From: Xylogone sp. PMI_703
Taxonomy: Eukaryota > Ascomycota > Leotiomycetes
Assembly: GCA_021399445.1 (NCBI GenBank)
Contig: JAJTUQ010000005.1
Span: forward strand, 4,030,001-4,094,000
Reading direction: 5' to 3'
DNA: 64,000 nucleotides
Below, in pieces: positions 12,068-25,229 of the stretch. Positions within the stretch are counted from its first letter, which is position 1; the number at the start of each line of letters is the position of its first letter. The notes under the pieces are model-generated. The model saw nothing but the letters and a program-made list of their open reading frames with translations, had not been told where the DNA came from and did not search any database. A program made the position numbers and the translations under genes.

Positions 12068-15000
12068 TTAGCTCTCTTCCATGATCCCGACTTCACCACC
12101 ACCTTCCTCCCGCCACTCCCGACTCCTCTCAGTCAACCGCTTAACGCCACTGATTCTTCCAGCCCAAAGGCTTTCAACTGGACTACGGAAAGTATATCCT
12201 CGTTGGCTGCTAATAACACCGATTGCTTGCAGCACCGCCTTCCTACTATCCCGACTAAAGACAGCAGGATGATTTATCCACTCTAGGCTGGCTTCCAGCT
12301 CAGAATCAAGTGCGGCAACAGCATTGGGGTCAACACCAGAGGTCGAACCCATCGACAGGGCATCACTAGATACGTGACGAGGGATTGGGGCTGGAGGCGG
12401 CAACGGTGGGTGGCTCAATGCTGTTGCTGAGGTAGGTGATGGGGTCCGGTGACGGTCAGGAGTTGTGACAATTGGAGATGCTAACTCTGATGGGCCCGAA
12501 TGGCCATTTGGATTGGGGGATTTGTTCTGTGGTGGGGGAATTGGTGGTAGACCTCCTTTACCTAAGCCTTTGAGTATTGAACGTGTTTCATGAAGAAGAT
12601 GCTGTGCACGGTCATGTTGACCACGAGAAACGAGGGTGAGCGCACGAGTAAGCATGTCAGAGGTGAGAAGTTCCATTCGGCGTTGAACCACATTTGGATG
12701 TGGAGGAATCGGGGGCGTATTGGGCCAAGTGGACTTCTTTTGCTGATTTGTAGATGCTGGAAGCATGGTGATCGCCAATAGGGAGGGTCGTGGCAGATGC
12801 GTTAGAGTGCCGTCGCGTAGAAGATCACCCCAGGTTAAGTCAGCCTGGATAAGTGGAACTTCCTCGATCGAAACGACACGTTGATCTTCCTGGTCTAATG
12901 GGCCACCTAGTGCTTCCAAGCCTGATACAATAGTCTCCCATGGATCTTGAGGTACTTGCTCCTGTGATGCCGTATCGGGAGCAATAACGAGCTGAACAAG
13001 TATATCTTTCTTGTCCCCAAACCGAAGGTCCCCCAAAGATGCTTCGGCATCCTTTCCTGTTGCACGTTTCGTAATCTGAAGTGCTCCACTGATCTTGACA
13101 AACTTCGCTGGTGATCCCTCAGGAAGCCTGAGTTTCAACTTGACATTCTGATGTGACATTGTTTGCAATGATCCAAGACAGCCAGCAAGACATTCTCTCA
13201 GCATCATCCAGTCTTTGACATAAGTATATGAAGCCTTAGTCCTGGTCGATAATTCGATCATGGTATCAGGTTTATGGGTCATTCCAAGTCCAAAGGAGTG
13301 AATAGCAATCCTATGGATCAATTAGTAAAAATTCATAATAAGTATATATAGTAATGAACTTACTTAGCGGCTTCAGCCCTTGATACAACAAAATCGACGC
13401 TCTCGGCATCTGAAGTCGAGGAGTCACTTATCAAAATAATCGAGGCAATGGGATTGTTAGCCTTCCTCTGCATGAGCAGATCCATCGCAACATTTGCTCC
13501 CTCCACAACATCAGCACGGTGGCTCTTCTGGCCCACGGGTCTGATTGCGGATAATATACCAGGCCATCCGTTCCAGGTCTTCGTCGTCATACCCGCAAGA
13601 GGCGCGGCACCGCTGCTGGATCCAAAAGTCACCAATCCCATACGATCTCTTTCCCCTAAATTGGCAACCATGAACTTGAGTGCATCCCGTACAAGACTTA
13701 TCTTAACACCTTGCATTGACGAAGAAATAGGCACGACCACAACGATATCAAGCGGGACATGAACGGCTGCCGGCAATCGCTGATTACGAGTTGCTGAGGT
13801 ATACTCGGTCGGTGCGGTCGTGGCCGATCTAGCGGCCCCACCGTAGGAAGATGAATTGACAGACGATACTCTCTTTTTATTTGCTACCCTCTGCCATTCC
13901 TCTTCCTCCGTTTCAGAAAGGTCGTAGTCAGTCGGACTGCGGACTGGGGATCCTTCTACCGCATGGATGTCTAATAACGCTTGCTGCCATAGTTTAAGCT
14001 GATTTCGATTCTCGAACTTGAGGTGGAAAGATGGCAGCTCTGCAACCGATAAACTGAGCGTCAATATATTCTCATCCTGTGACCGTAGGTTTGCTGACGT
14101 GATCTTCTCGGTCTGCCCTAACAAAGACTTGCCGGCCCCTGTTTCCGTTACCTCGTTCAGGTGTTTTTTGATCAATATGGAACCCTTGAGTGTGCATCGA
14201 CTGGTTTTCCTGCCTGTTGGCCCATCATCCCATTGCTGATTAGCAGGTACCTTCTTCTCCTTGACACAGATTAACATTTCCGCGAAAAGGAAACATTCTA
14301 ACTCCTGCCATGACTGCTTGTCCTTGCCAACTCTAATTGTGCCGTATAAGCGTAGTTTTCCAAATCTGCTAACCATCAATATCATATATTTTTATCTGAC
14401 CTCAGAGTATTCATACCTATTGAAATCCAATCCATGCCAATTTTCGACGCGATTTCGAAGGTTCTCTGTAATCTCTTCTAAGACTTCAGGTGGCTCATAA
14501 GGATAGAATCGCGGTGCACTTTGCGCAGGCGATGGCGGCCGCGCATAGGTGTCCTGGATCGGAGGTACGGGCGGTGCACTGCGTAAGTCCTCTGGATCGG
14601 GCCTCCACTTGTTATCAGGAACCTCTACTGTCACCAGACAGGTTAACGTTTGTTGCTGCCGCGAACGATTCAAGGTAGGGAATTCAGATCGAACACTAAC
14701 GGCGGGCGCTGGGATCGGGTTCCTGGTAACGCTAGATCGAGGGCTGACGACACCAGTCTCCATTGACTGGACATCATAGTCATGACGGCGAGGTGGTCCA
14801 CTCTGCGTTGTCTCTGGGTAGCCGACTGATGATGGGCCACCAGTCACATCGCTATCATTGCGTGCATGCGAGGTTCTAGATGCACCGTTGTACCTGTCGC
14901 GTTCCATGCGATCTCTGCTGTCTCTGCTATCTCTACTACTGCCATGGGTACTTTCTCGGGCATCTCTACTGGTATCCCTTCCATCTCGTGGAGGCTGTCG

Positions 15001-15901
15001 ACGTCCGGATTCCCTACTTGGCGGCCGTACGGTTTGGTTATCCCAAGGTGTCGGAGTTGGAGTCGATATGGACCTGGAAGATTGATCACTAGATGCTGAT
15101 CGCACAATGCTACTTAGCTTCTCTATATCATGGGCAAGACACACTATCAGCTGTCTGGTATTGGGAGTACAAACCACCGATGAGTTTCTTACCAATATCC
15201 AGCACATTTCCTCCTCTACTTGTATCGAGTCCCAGCGGTGCATTGCATGTGGGACAATATTGCGACTCGAACTCCTTGATGTACTCATAAAAGCATGCTT
15301 CGTGGGATACGTGAGTGCACGAGAACTGCAGAATCCTTTCACCACGAAGGGTATGTTCCAGCGGTTCCTCGCAAACTGCGCACTCACTCCCGACGAAGGT
15401 CCTCTCCCTGCGAGAACGACTTCTGTCGGTATCCAACATTCCTGCCATGCCACCACCACTAGTAGTGGCCTTGTGCTGTTTCTCAGTGCCCCTGGTGTTC
15501 TTTACAGTCGGCGACAAAGCACCACTTATCCCACGCGAGGAGTCGTGCTGCCCAGAGCGACCTGCCAACAACAAAAGAGAACGTGGTTAGTTGCTGGAAG
15601 AGAAGAGGGATCACAACAGACGATAATTGACAGATTTGGGATACGGTGGATGGGATGGATGGATGTGGTAAGAAGGTAAATTGGAGTGGACTGGGTGCGT
15701 ACTCTTTTTGGGAAGGGATCCTGTACCGCGGCCTGCTCCACCAGGCACGTCCCTGCCCTGGTCCTTTCCTCGCCTCCTGGGATTTTGACCCGGCCTATCG
15801 ATCAGTCCAAGCTCATACAACGCCGTAACCTGGGCGTCCTTTTCCTGCTGTCTCTTCAGTCGCGCAGCCAAGGATTCCTCCTTCTTCTCCTTCTTCGACA
15901 T
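12068..15901 (-). CDS. RING-H2 / PH-like / VWA multidomain protein
   Basis: This is a large regulatory-looking protein, possibly a ubiquitin ligase scaffold; its function is not known to me. Exons are 15901-15703, 15561-15193, 15122-14417, 14365-13364 and 13310-12068, giving 1,172 residues. A charged N-terminus (MSKKEKKEESLAARLKRQQ) precedes a RING-H2 with ligands C127, C130, C148, H150, H153, C156, C169 and C172. A Ser/Arg/Pro-rich linker follows, then a PH-like fold near 425-560 (RFGKLRLYGTI ... LKLWQQALLDI). A VWA domain spans about 629-830, and a C-terminal helical segment (RALTLVSRGQHDRAQHLL) recalls the Vwaint region. The VWA metal-site motif reads PISSS where active MIDAS sites have DxSxS, so metal binding is doubtful. 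All four junctions keep frame. The acceptor of intron 3 could be 3 nt earlier (AG of TTAG instead of CAG). Confidence 0.88.
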
Positions 15902-18900
15902 GTACGGGCCAAAGGGGCTCTACCACGGCTTTCGCGGGGGGAAAGGTTTTGGCGACGGGTTTTGTTCGACGGTGACCTTGTCTCGGGTGGCAGTGATCAG
16001 TGATATTCAGCATCCAGACTGACGCCCACGAATTGATGATTAGCGGTAACAGCAGCCGGCGATCTGGCACTCGTTTTGCAAGTGCTTTGTTTCATGCAAC
16101 AGAAGAAGCACGCAAGAAGTCAGAGCTCAACCAAATTTGGCGCGGTGGATATGTTTATAGGACCCGTACGGCCCAGAAGGGTCGCAGTGGGCACACTCAC
16201 GGGCTGCCAAAGTTACCGTAGCCAGGCGCACGTTCGCCTGCAAGCCTCAGCATCGCTTCCAAGTACCGGCCTGGGCAGCATGCCCTGCTACTTGCTCTGC
16301 AAGTCTCTGGAGAGGCAGGACCGCCTTTCCTGGAGGGTTTATACACAGTAAGGCAAGAAGGTACATGAATCATGGGGAGCAACCCGGTTATTCCACGTTT
16401 CGAAGGCTCCTCCTGGCCGAGGGGTAGCGTGTGCAAGAATGAGAATCTCAAAGATCTAGAGCAACGTGGATCTCAGGGCTGCCATTTGAGAGGCGCCGCG
16501 AACCTACTATGATCGTACCATTATCCACGGGTTCTTACAGTAAGCAGACATCCCTGAAGATAGATTTCGAGCCCCATGGCCTTTCGAAAGGCCTCGTCGC
16601 TATGATCAAGGTTCAAGTACTATTGAGGTACACCTACCGGTAGGGGACAAAGAACTAGTACATTGGTAAAACACAATGGAGAGGTGATAGTGCACTTCGA
16701 ATACACTAATCACAGCAAGGTTTATGAACCAATTGAGATATATAGGGAAGATCTCGGCATCTACTCTGCTAGCAATGAAAATGAAATCCCTTCGAGCAGA
16801 TGATGGCGAGACTTCAGTATGACAGGATGAATAGATAGGTTTTCAGCATGTGCCCTCGCGTAGCACGTTCTATCCAGATGCATGAATGAGCGATTGCGGG
16901 CAGTCGATTGCTGCCAGGCCCCGGAATCTGTATGGCTCTTGGTGACGGTGATTCGAGGGCCAAAACGTCGACAGCCCTGCAGCAGACGCGATGCAAGATG
17001 TAGAGAAGCCCTGTGCGAGAACAACAGGCCGGATCCGATTCGCAGGAGGAAAAGGCAGCACTAACGCTTGTTCGCATTAGCACTGCCAGGAAGAAGTTTG
17101 AGGAGGAGGGCGAAGTACATCAGTCCATCAACTTCTTTCGCGAAAATGGTCCCCGAAAGCCCATCAACGCCATGAAAGCCATGAACGTCGAATTTCTGTT
17201 CCGCCTGCACCATGTGCAATCAAGGCCCACGCCCACTCTCCACTGTATCGTACTGGACAACAGTACGAATCGAAGCCACAGCCCGCGACTGGAGGTTCAA
17301 GGGACCTTTTCCCAACCCCTACACAGGCCAATGAGGCGTGCCAAACCAATACCAAACAGGCTGCCCAATAGCCTTAGGGCTTGCACCAAAGCTGCACTAC
17401 AACGCTACCTGTGGTGATGAAACTATTGGCGGCGCAGGCGTGTGCCTCGGAGTCGTTTCTCTCCTACCGTAACCGTACGGCACATCTTCTATCTCTCTCC
17501 ACGAAGGAAATGAACGATCGAGGCGCGCTTCCGAACTCCGTGGTGCCGTGATTTACAGAGTTACCGTAGTATCAAATGCAAGCGACACACGACCAAAAGT
17601 GAAGTCCATAAGGGACACACGCCACAGACGGAATCGGAGATATCTCCTCTCGCAAGCAACAAAGACCAAGAAAGGAGCCTGATACGAACTGGCGCTGCAA
17701 CATGTTGTCTTTGTTGAATGACATCGCGGCCTCTTTGCACACGTTACACATAGCTCTGCATAAGGTGGTGTCCAAGACGATCGTGCGAGACTACGGTATA
17801 TTCTAACTACCTCCCCCGCGATGCACACTGATTATTGCCCTGTCGAGCTGGGCTCTTGCCCAGGAGATATGCCGAGAGCGGTTTGTGCATACCGTCATCC
17901 TGCCTGGAGCTGGCTGCCAAAGTGCCGAAACGGGTCTCTTCCGCCAGCAACTAAGAGCTTCTGGCCGTACAGTAGCCCACACATCAAAGAAGCAACTTTC
18001 TCGAGATTCCAAGCCATTTTGGGTACTAGCGAAGGGCTACTTATTGACTAACCCCCAAACAAGCAAAAATACACACATACACGACGTACGGAATCAGTAC
18101 AAAACCACGGAAATCTTGCTCGCCTCGGTTTCGTTTTGTTGCTGGTGCTTCTGGTTACTGCTGTCAGGGGCAGAATCTCGCCCCCGCTACCGCACCGCCG
18201 GGGCTGATAGTACAGCAATGGGGGCGAGGGGGCTTACAGCAGCCCGGATAGGCTGCGGGTTTTATCGCTCCCGCCTGGGATCCTGCTGCGATTGCTCAGG
18301 TTAACACAGCACAGCACACATAGTGCAGGATACGCAAGGTGTACATTGACTCTACTCTAATACATGTGCCAATGGCTCTTATGACTTTGAGAGCTGGAGG
18401 TTAGAGCGAGAGGCCGGCTATCAGTAATCTGCAGAGCAAAGATTAGCTGTCCCAAGCAAGCAGGCATCCAGCCGTGGCAATTATCTACTCTCTATTCCCC
18501 ATGATGGAGGTGTTCCTTTTCCCCTCTGCAAGCAAGACAACTCCACGGCAGGTATGACGGCAAAAAAAGGCAGTGTCCGCATGGGCAAGCATGGGGCTTT
18601 ACGTTTGTCCTAGACTCAACGCGACCGGACATTTAAGTCGTGTGAACAGCCAAGAGTGGAACCGGGAACTCGCGATATTTCCCCAGCTGCAGGTGGAGGC
18701 CAGGGTCCCAGTACTGTACCGTGAAGTACTGTAGGGTCACTGTGCAACGACAAAGCCTAGCACCGTACAGTAACTTCCTGCGCAACGACCGCCTGGGCCC
18801 CTGACCTTTCCCTGGGAAACGCTGAAACCAAAACCCCCGGTGTGGAGCAGTGCTCAACAACCCTTTCTCCGTGGTCGTGAAACTCCAGGAGCCAGAAGGG

Positions 18901-21900
18901 GGCTTCGCATGACGATTGACTGAGGCTTTCTCCCGTGCGCTATTGAGCCGGGAAAAGTCAAGATTGGGACCAGTACCGTACCGTATCTCAGGGTCCAAGA
19001 CTCAAAATACTCAGATCGCGCTCGTGCTTGCACACGCCCACCTACAGTACAAGCAGGCACCGCGTTTGACTGCTGCTGTGTGACTCTGCCCCGCGACTGG
19101 ACTGGTGGGCTCGCTGAGAGGAAGTGCTGTCAGCATCTCACCGTGATATTGCGCTCCTCGCTGCTCCAACGGTCGTGCAGAACGGGGCAATAGGGCGAGC
19201 CATTGTCTGGATTCAAGCGCGCTGGGTGCTACTGTGATGGGCCCAAAGGTCGTGACAGGCAAATACTACATCGTGTACATTGGCGACCGCCAGCTGCGTT
19301 CGAGGGTGCATGACCAGTAAGGGCGCCTGTTTGGACTGTGCAAGCCGCCAAATCAGGTCCGGCTCCACGGCCACGACTCATTGGCTCCCTGCCGCCCCGG
19401 ACCAGGGGTGCAAGCGACCATAACCGAGAGCGGACATGCCCGTGACGGGAAACGAGATTCCAATCTTACTTGGCCATCGTGCTATCATTCCTCAATGCGA
19501 CCCTGCTGCGTACGGGCGGGCCATCAGAAGTCCTCCCGCTAATGTAAGTAATAACAAGAGGAGCCAGATAGCTTCTCCTTCCAGCGCCTGAATTGGTCAA
19601 CCAAACGGGCCTTTTGCCCTTGGAGCAGTGATCAGCAGCGATGCCACGAGGCCGCTGTCCAATGGCTCATTCGCTCGGAGAAAATCTTCTGTGACGAAGC
19701 ACCCCAATAGCAACGTCCATCAACGGTTGTGCAAAGCACAGAGAGCTGCCGTCACCGTCACCGTCATTGTGACAACCTTCCCCAGCCCCATATCGGTCGG
19801 AAACTTGGGCGATGGATGCTGTATGGTAACTGGAGAGAACTGGAGAGACGGCATAAATTGCTCCACGGCATCGAAGCTCACCATTGGAGAAGGGAGAAGG
19901 GCAAGAAAGATGGCGTCGGACCCAGCCCGTGTCGGTTCACGGCCTTTTGCCGACGAAGGGAAAGGTCTAAGGGGAAGTTTTGTTGACTTCCCGCGAGAAT
20001 GCTGCACCATGATGTCCATGGCTGAAGGATGAGAGAGGCTGGCATGCTCTGATGTCTCTTCTACCAACGACGATTCCATTTGGAGTGCTGTACAGATGTA
20101 CTAACGGCACGACATTATTGCACTCGTCACACTGCTCAGCACTGTCCACCTTCTATGCAAGAGCAAACGCCCGTTGAGGCAATTGATTAGGTATCTCCTT
20201 CTCAAGCTAAAGATGGTGTTCCTGCCAAGTCCATCATGACCCTCTACCGTCGGAACAGAAGACAATGTCGTCAGCACTACTCCCTTTTCTAAGCTGACTA
20301 CAGCTCTTCTACCAAGATGGCGGGCCACTTATCTACAGCATCGGACCGGGTATCTTCGTACCCTTCTACCCGGGTCCCGGTCTCCAGCTAAAATAATAAG
20401 ACTGAAGGAGCGCCGCATCCCCGAAGGTACGGATGAACCGCCTTCCTCCCCTGTCCTTCGAGAACCACCACAAGCCTTAGAAAACACCACAACGCTTTCT
20501 GGAAAGTTCATGCCCAATCCAGAGCCCAAAGAGGCGATGTACAGTAGCAACTTGCAGAATCGTGCCTGGCTGAATGCAGTACTGTGCAAGCGGTCGTAAA
20601 ACCGCCAGCGCCCACAGCTCAGCCAATCTCCCCCGAATCTTTGCTCCAACCCGCCCAATGTTAATCGACTGGTACCTCTACCAATGCATCGGAATTATCG
20701 TTCCTGCTTTTGGTACCTTCGTAAAGTACAGTACCAGCTTCGGCCGGCGTGTTCTCCAACCCGCGATTCTCCCACAACAATTGTAGCGGGCTATGCTACT
20801 GCAACTAAAATGCATCCACGCAGAAGCCACGATGCAATGGTGCAGTGGCTCATATCCTAACTGCTTGCCTTCCTTCTTGAGCAGTTTGAATGTCGATCGC
20901 GATGGTCTCAGATCCTTCGGATAAGAAGTCTAAACTCTCCCTCAAGAGTACAGCTGTATCATCTATTAGCCTGATGAGCTTCGGTCTGGATCAATCCAGT
21001 ACTGTACAGTATCAACCTGCTGCATTAGCGGTCTGCTAGTACGCAGTAACAAGTTACTCTCAGGCTGGCTAACTTCACAGTGATTGGAGGCCGTGGTACT
21101 GTAATATAGTATCTCGACCATTAGGGTTGTCATCTGTGGCATTGAACTTCCGCAAGACAATTGAGCAGAAGAGCGTAACAATACGTCTGCATTCTAAGAA
21201 TTCAAGGCATTCAATATTGTGGTTCATGCCGCACCTTCCCCTGAGCCGCCTTCGGATCATATCTGCAGGAACATATTGCCCAGGCTTCCTTGGAGTAATG
21301 AGCCCCGCCTACGGAAATTCCTTTGGTGGGGCAGAACAAAGTGGAGAGGAGCAAGAGAAATCTGACACGACGGAAAGAACGAGGAGGAAACATGACCTGT
21401 CACTCGCAGACGCGTTACCATGAAAAGAAATGAGCACTTTGGGCTTCAAGGCGCCTCCACTGTGCCCGAAATGTGGAAATACATAGAGAGGGAGTTTGTC
21501 GCGGAAGTACCACGGCACGGTAGCAATCTCCGATTACTTTGCCCTGGTGCTACATCGTGTTGCTTCCTGAAAGGGGCCTCCGCTGATGGCGCAACTGCCA
21601 CGTTGGATCCGCGTGTTTATCCAAAGGCACGGATTGCTTATAGCACAGTACTATTGCTGACCCTGTTTGCGAGGATAGACAGTCTTCTTCTTTTCTTGCT
21701 CTTTCCGACCTCGCCTACGTGCATTACGGAGCACATTCAATACGTGCACAAATTCGAATTATGCATAAAAGCACAATTACTATTCAAGAACAAACTGAAA
21801 CAAGGCCAATGAAAGCCCAACAAGTTCTGCTACCATGCTCTCTCGTCTTTACTTCTTTATTTCTTTCTCTTTATGACGCCCATTGCTGTCCCTTCATTGT

Positions 21901-24900
21901 CCTTCCTACTTTCTCTTATCTTTTCCATGTGAATCGCATTAGTCGTATATCGAATCCTCCTTCTCTTCGCGAGATGAAGTTTCATGAGGATTGACCAAAG
22001 GGCCGAGGGATCGACAGGTTGCAGGATTGCAACGTCTGATCAATGCTACCATCACCTCATTACGAGTACTGTGTAGATGTCTTCCGACAACAGCAGCAGA
22101 TCTGCGTTCAGTTAAGTTAGATCTATTCCTTTTGTCTTCTTTTGTTACAGTCAGAAAGTATCTAGGCGGTGTTTCACATGTGAGTGTTTGTTTCTTGGGT
22201 TGTACACAGTGGATATTTCCCTAAAGTTTTCCCTTTTTAACGATTACAGTACAGTGTACAACACATTACTGAAGTCATTGCTACGGTATCATGGATAAAG
22301 ATGATATATTCAAGAGTAGTTACTCTTCCTCCTGACTGGATCGCAGGATAGAATGGTTCGCCATGACCGTTGCTGCTATCTGGCTACTGTCAGATCAGAC
22401 ATGTATACCAGCACAGGCTTGCCGTCATTGATTTTTCTCCCAATCTCACTAGCATAACTCCTGTGAACCATACGCGAACAACCACGCATTACCGTCTGTG
22501 CTTCCGCTCCCCGAGCAGGAAGAATCGTGCGCAATGAAGCAAGCCAGAGTTTAGATTGTTCGGACCTGTACGAAGTACGCCGTGATAAACTTGCCTGTTC
22601 CATCCAAAGCCAAAGCTCGCATTGCGTAATTGACTTTTTGATGGACAGATACCCTATCTCAATCAAGTTAGGGAGACGGAGCTGTCAAAGAGTAGACTTG
22701 ACAAGCAAAATAGGGGGTTGGCCAGCCGAGCCAACCTGATCGCCTCCAGGGAGCGTAGATCAGATAGCTGTGGTCCTCACGGTGCCTGTCCTTAAACCGA
22801 TCCACTTCAAGCTGTCACAGCTGTCAAATTTAAAAAAGGAACAGAGCAAAAGTAAGCATGAGACAATGAATCCAGATTGGTTCGTCTATTCTTTTTTTTC
22901 CCTTAACAGAAGGAAATATATGTCGATCAACTCCACAGTCGCTTAATTTTCCCTGTTTTCCTTTCTTTGAAGCTTTGTTGCTTTTGCTTCTAGACCTGCC
23001 CATTCATTCCCCTTCATTTGCGAAGTCGCCTGGAGCGCTTAAGAAATGATGTATATTTTACATAGTGCATATTATGAATAATGCACTTTAAACTTGCTTT
23101 GCTCCAAGAGGTTGTTAGTAATACTTATTCAGGCAAACTACGCTGTCCTTACTTCGTGTCAAGAGGAACCTTTCTTCCATGATTCTAATTCACGATGGAT
23201 TTATGAGTTTCTGTTGGTCCCTGCTACCTTCGTATGAATAACCCAGGCACTTATAACTTAGAAATAGACAGGCGAAGAATAGTGCATGTTTCTGCAGGTA
23301 GATACCTGCCTATAACAATTCCTATATCAATGAGCATTGATATGTCCTAGTGGAAGAAGGCATAGTTAACATCATACATATATTACTCGTCCACATCTGT
23401 ACATAGAGGAATAATACGGTCACTACATCCATCAGATCCAGTGTTATTTCATCTTAAATTCAAAATTATGATCTATGTATGCCGAGATCTTATATCTTAC
23501 TATAATATTTTAGCAGGACAAACTACTACTCTCCTTCTAGACGTGCTGGTATACAAACACTCCACTATCAACAAACAGTTGAATACTCTGTTATGGCGGA
23601 CAGGGTTGTCTAAAGTCAAAATTCGTTCCAAAGCAACCAGGAAAGAGATACTATGGAAGATTTATTGTAGATAAGAGAAGTGATATCGAGGAAAGCCATG
23701 ATCTATACAAGCTTCTCACAGTATAGCACGGGTAATCACAAGAGCGAGGAAAGGGAGACAGCGCCAAGACCTTCGTTACACCACGCTAACACGAGCCTCA
23801 ACTTTCAAAGGAGTACCGTAAGGAAAATAACTCTATGATCCAAAATAATAGGACAGCAAATAACGACCCCTGGGGGCGCCGTAATGGTAACACGGTCAGG
23901 TCAACTCGGGCAAGTCTAGCAAGGAAAGGGTTTATGGCCTGGTAATGGTGGGTTTCATGTCACTGTACTACTGGGAGAGATGTAGAGCCGGGCCGAAAGG
24001 CTGTGTAGCACGAACTCTTTTGATATTTAGTATCTTATTTTTTGATTTTTGATTTTTGAAAATGGTTGAAGAAATTCCTTCTTGCGTGCATAATAGGAGT
24101 TTATTCTCATGATGTTGAATATCTCCCTTTTGTATTTTGTAGATTTACCTCCTGCTATGTTCCTTCAAGACTTCAACGATTTAGGCACTTGGGGGTAAAG
24201 AGTCCTGCCTGTTCCGATTATTATTCTTCATAAATGTTTTCCACTTGCTTCGACATCCCTTCTTAATATAACTCCTGGCGTAAATTTTTCGTCCTTGTTC
24301 CTTAAATTAATCTTTCTCATTATGCAAATCTCTGCCACTCGAACATAAGGAGATAGTCTATCCGAAGGTTGATATGACGACTACGAGTTAGTTGATCTCC
24401 TTGACGCCGGTAAGTCTTGTAGAAAGGGGTTAATGCAATGATGGGAAAATATGTGAATTCAGCATTAAGTTGCACAGATATAGCCATAGTGAAATCTTGC
24501 ATTATACACTTTTAGCAATGCCTTTTGTGATCTAGCCCATTGCTGTGGTATATGCTCTCTCTCTCTCTCTCTATTTACTTTAATGCTTGAGGGATCCACT
24601 GTCAAGCCAACAGTCCACCATGATACAACTGAAACGGTTTGGTAGGCTGTATCATAGATGTACTACAACCAGGTTATGCATCACTATCAAATAGGGTGAC
24701 AATTGATATTGATTGCTTGTGCGCTCTCTTTCAAATTTCGGAGTTAAGGAAGACTTCCTATGAGCACATAGGTATTGAGACAGAAAATATCTTCCTAGGT
24801 AGTGCCATTTGTGAATTTGCAATATGCTAAAACCGAGAGAAAGCGATACCCCAGCCCCAATCGAATCGAATCGAGCTAAAAGAGATAGCTCCATCTATCT

Positions 24901-25229
24901 AACAGCAATTAGGAGTCAAAAGCAGCCACCAGTGCAAAAAAGGAGAGAGTACTGGCCATTCCATCCATCTTCTGGCTCCTGCCTTTGATTCTATTATTTT
25001 CGAAGATCAGCATAAGAAACATCCCAGCACTCTTCCTAAGCAACGACGATTTTAACTTACCTTTCCAGCCTTGTTTCCTCTTTGTTCAGTATCCTGATAC
25101 CCAACGTGAGATCAGATTAGGTGCAAAGCCAGCCACATACGTAGACCCAGCCAGTCGGTTGGTTAAGCTTTGAGACGGAGCAGTAAGTGTTCAGACACTT
25201 GCATTACTCGGAATAGGGTTATGATGAGA
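15902..25229. other. Gene-poor block of 9.3 kb upstream of the RING/VWA gene
   Basis: I find no supportable gene here. From about 16 to 21 kb the sequence is comparatively GC-rich and repeatedly contains GTAC-based strings, for example at 17,968-17,977, 18,711-18,735, 18,763-18,772, 18,971-18,986, 20,712-20,735 and 20,998-21,012. From about 22.8 kb it becomes AT-rich with ordinary non-coding character, including a T-rich patch near 24,020-24,060 and a CT microsatellite. Open frames up to about 139 codons occur on both strands but overlap one another and resemble no family. The block could hold a long promoter, a long spliced leader of the gene starting at 15,901, or non-coding transcripts. 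Confidence 0.6.
24555..24572. repeat. (CT)9 microsatellite
   Basis: Nine uninterrupted CT units lie in AT-rich non-coding sequence between the gene-poor block and the hypothetical gene at 25.2 kb. Confidence 0.95.

Noticed and set aside
15107..15679. 190-codon plus-strand open frame
   Set aside because: It lies antisense to the RING-encoding exons of the RING/VWA gene, whose domains and splice sites are clear; the frame is a shadow.
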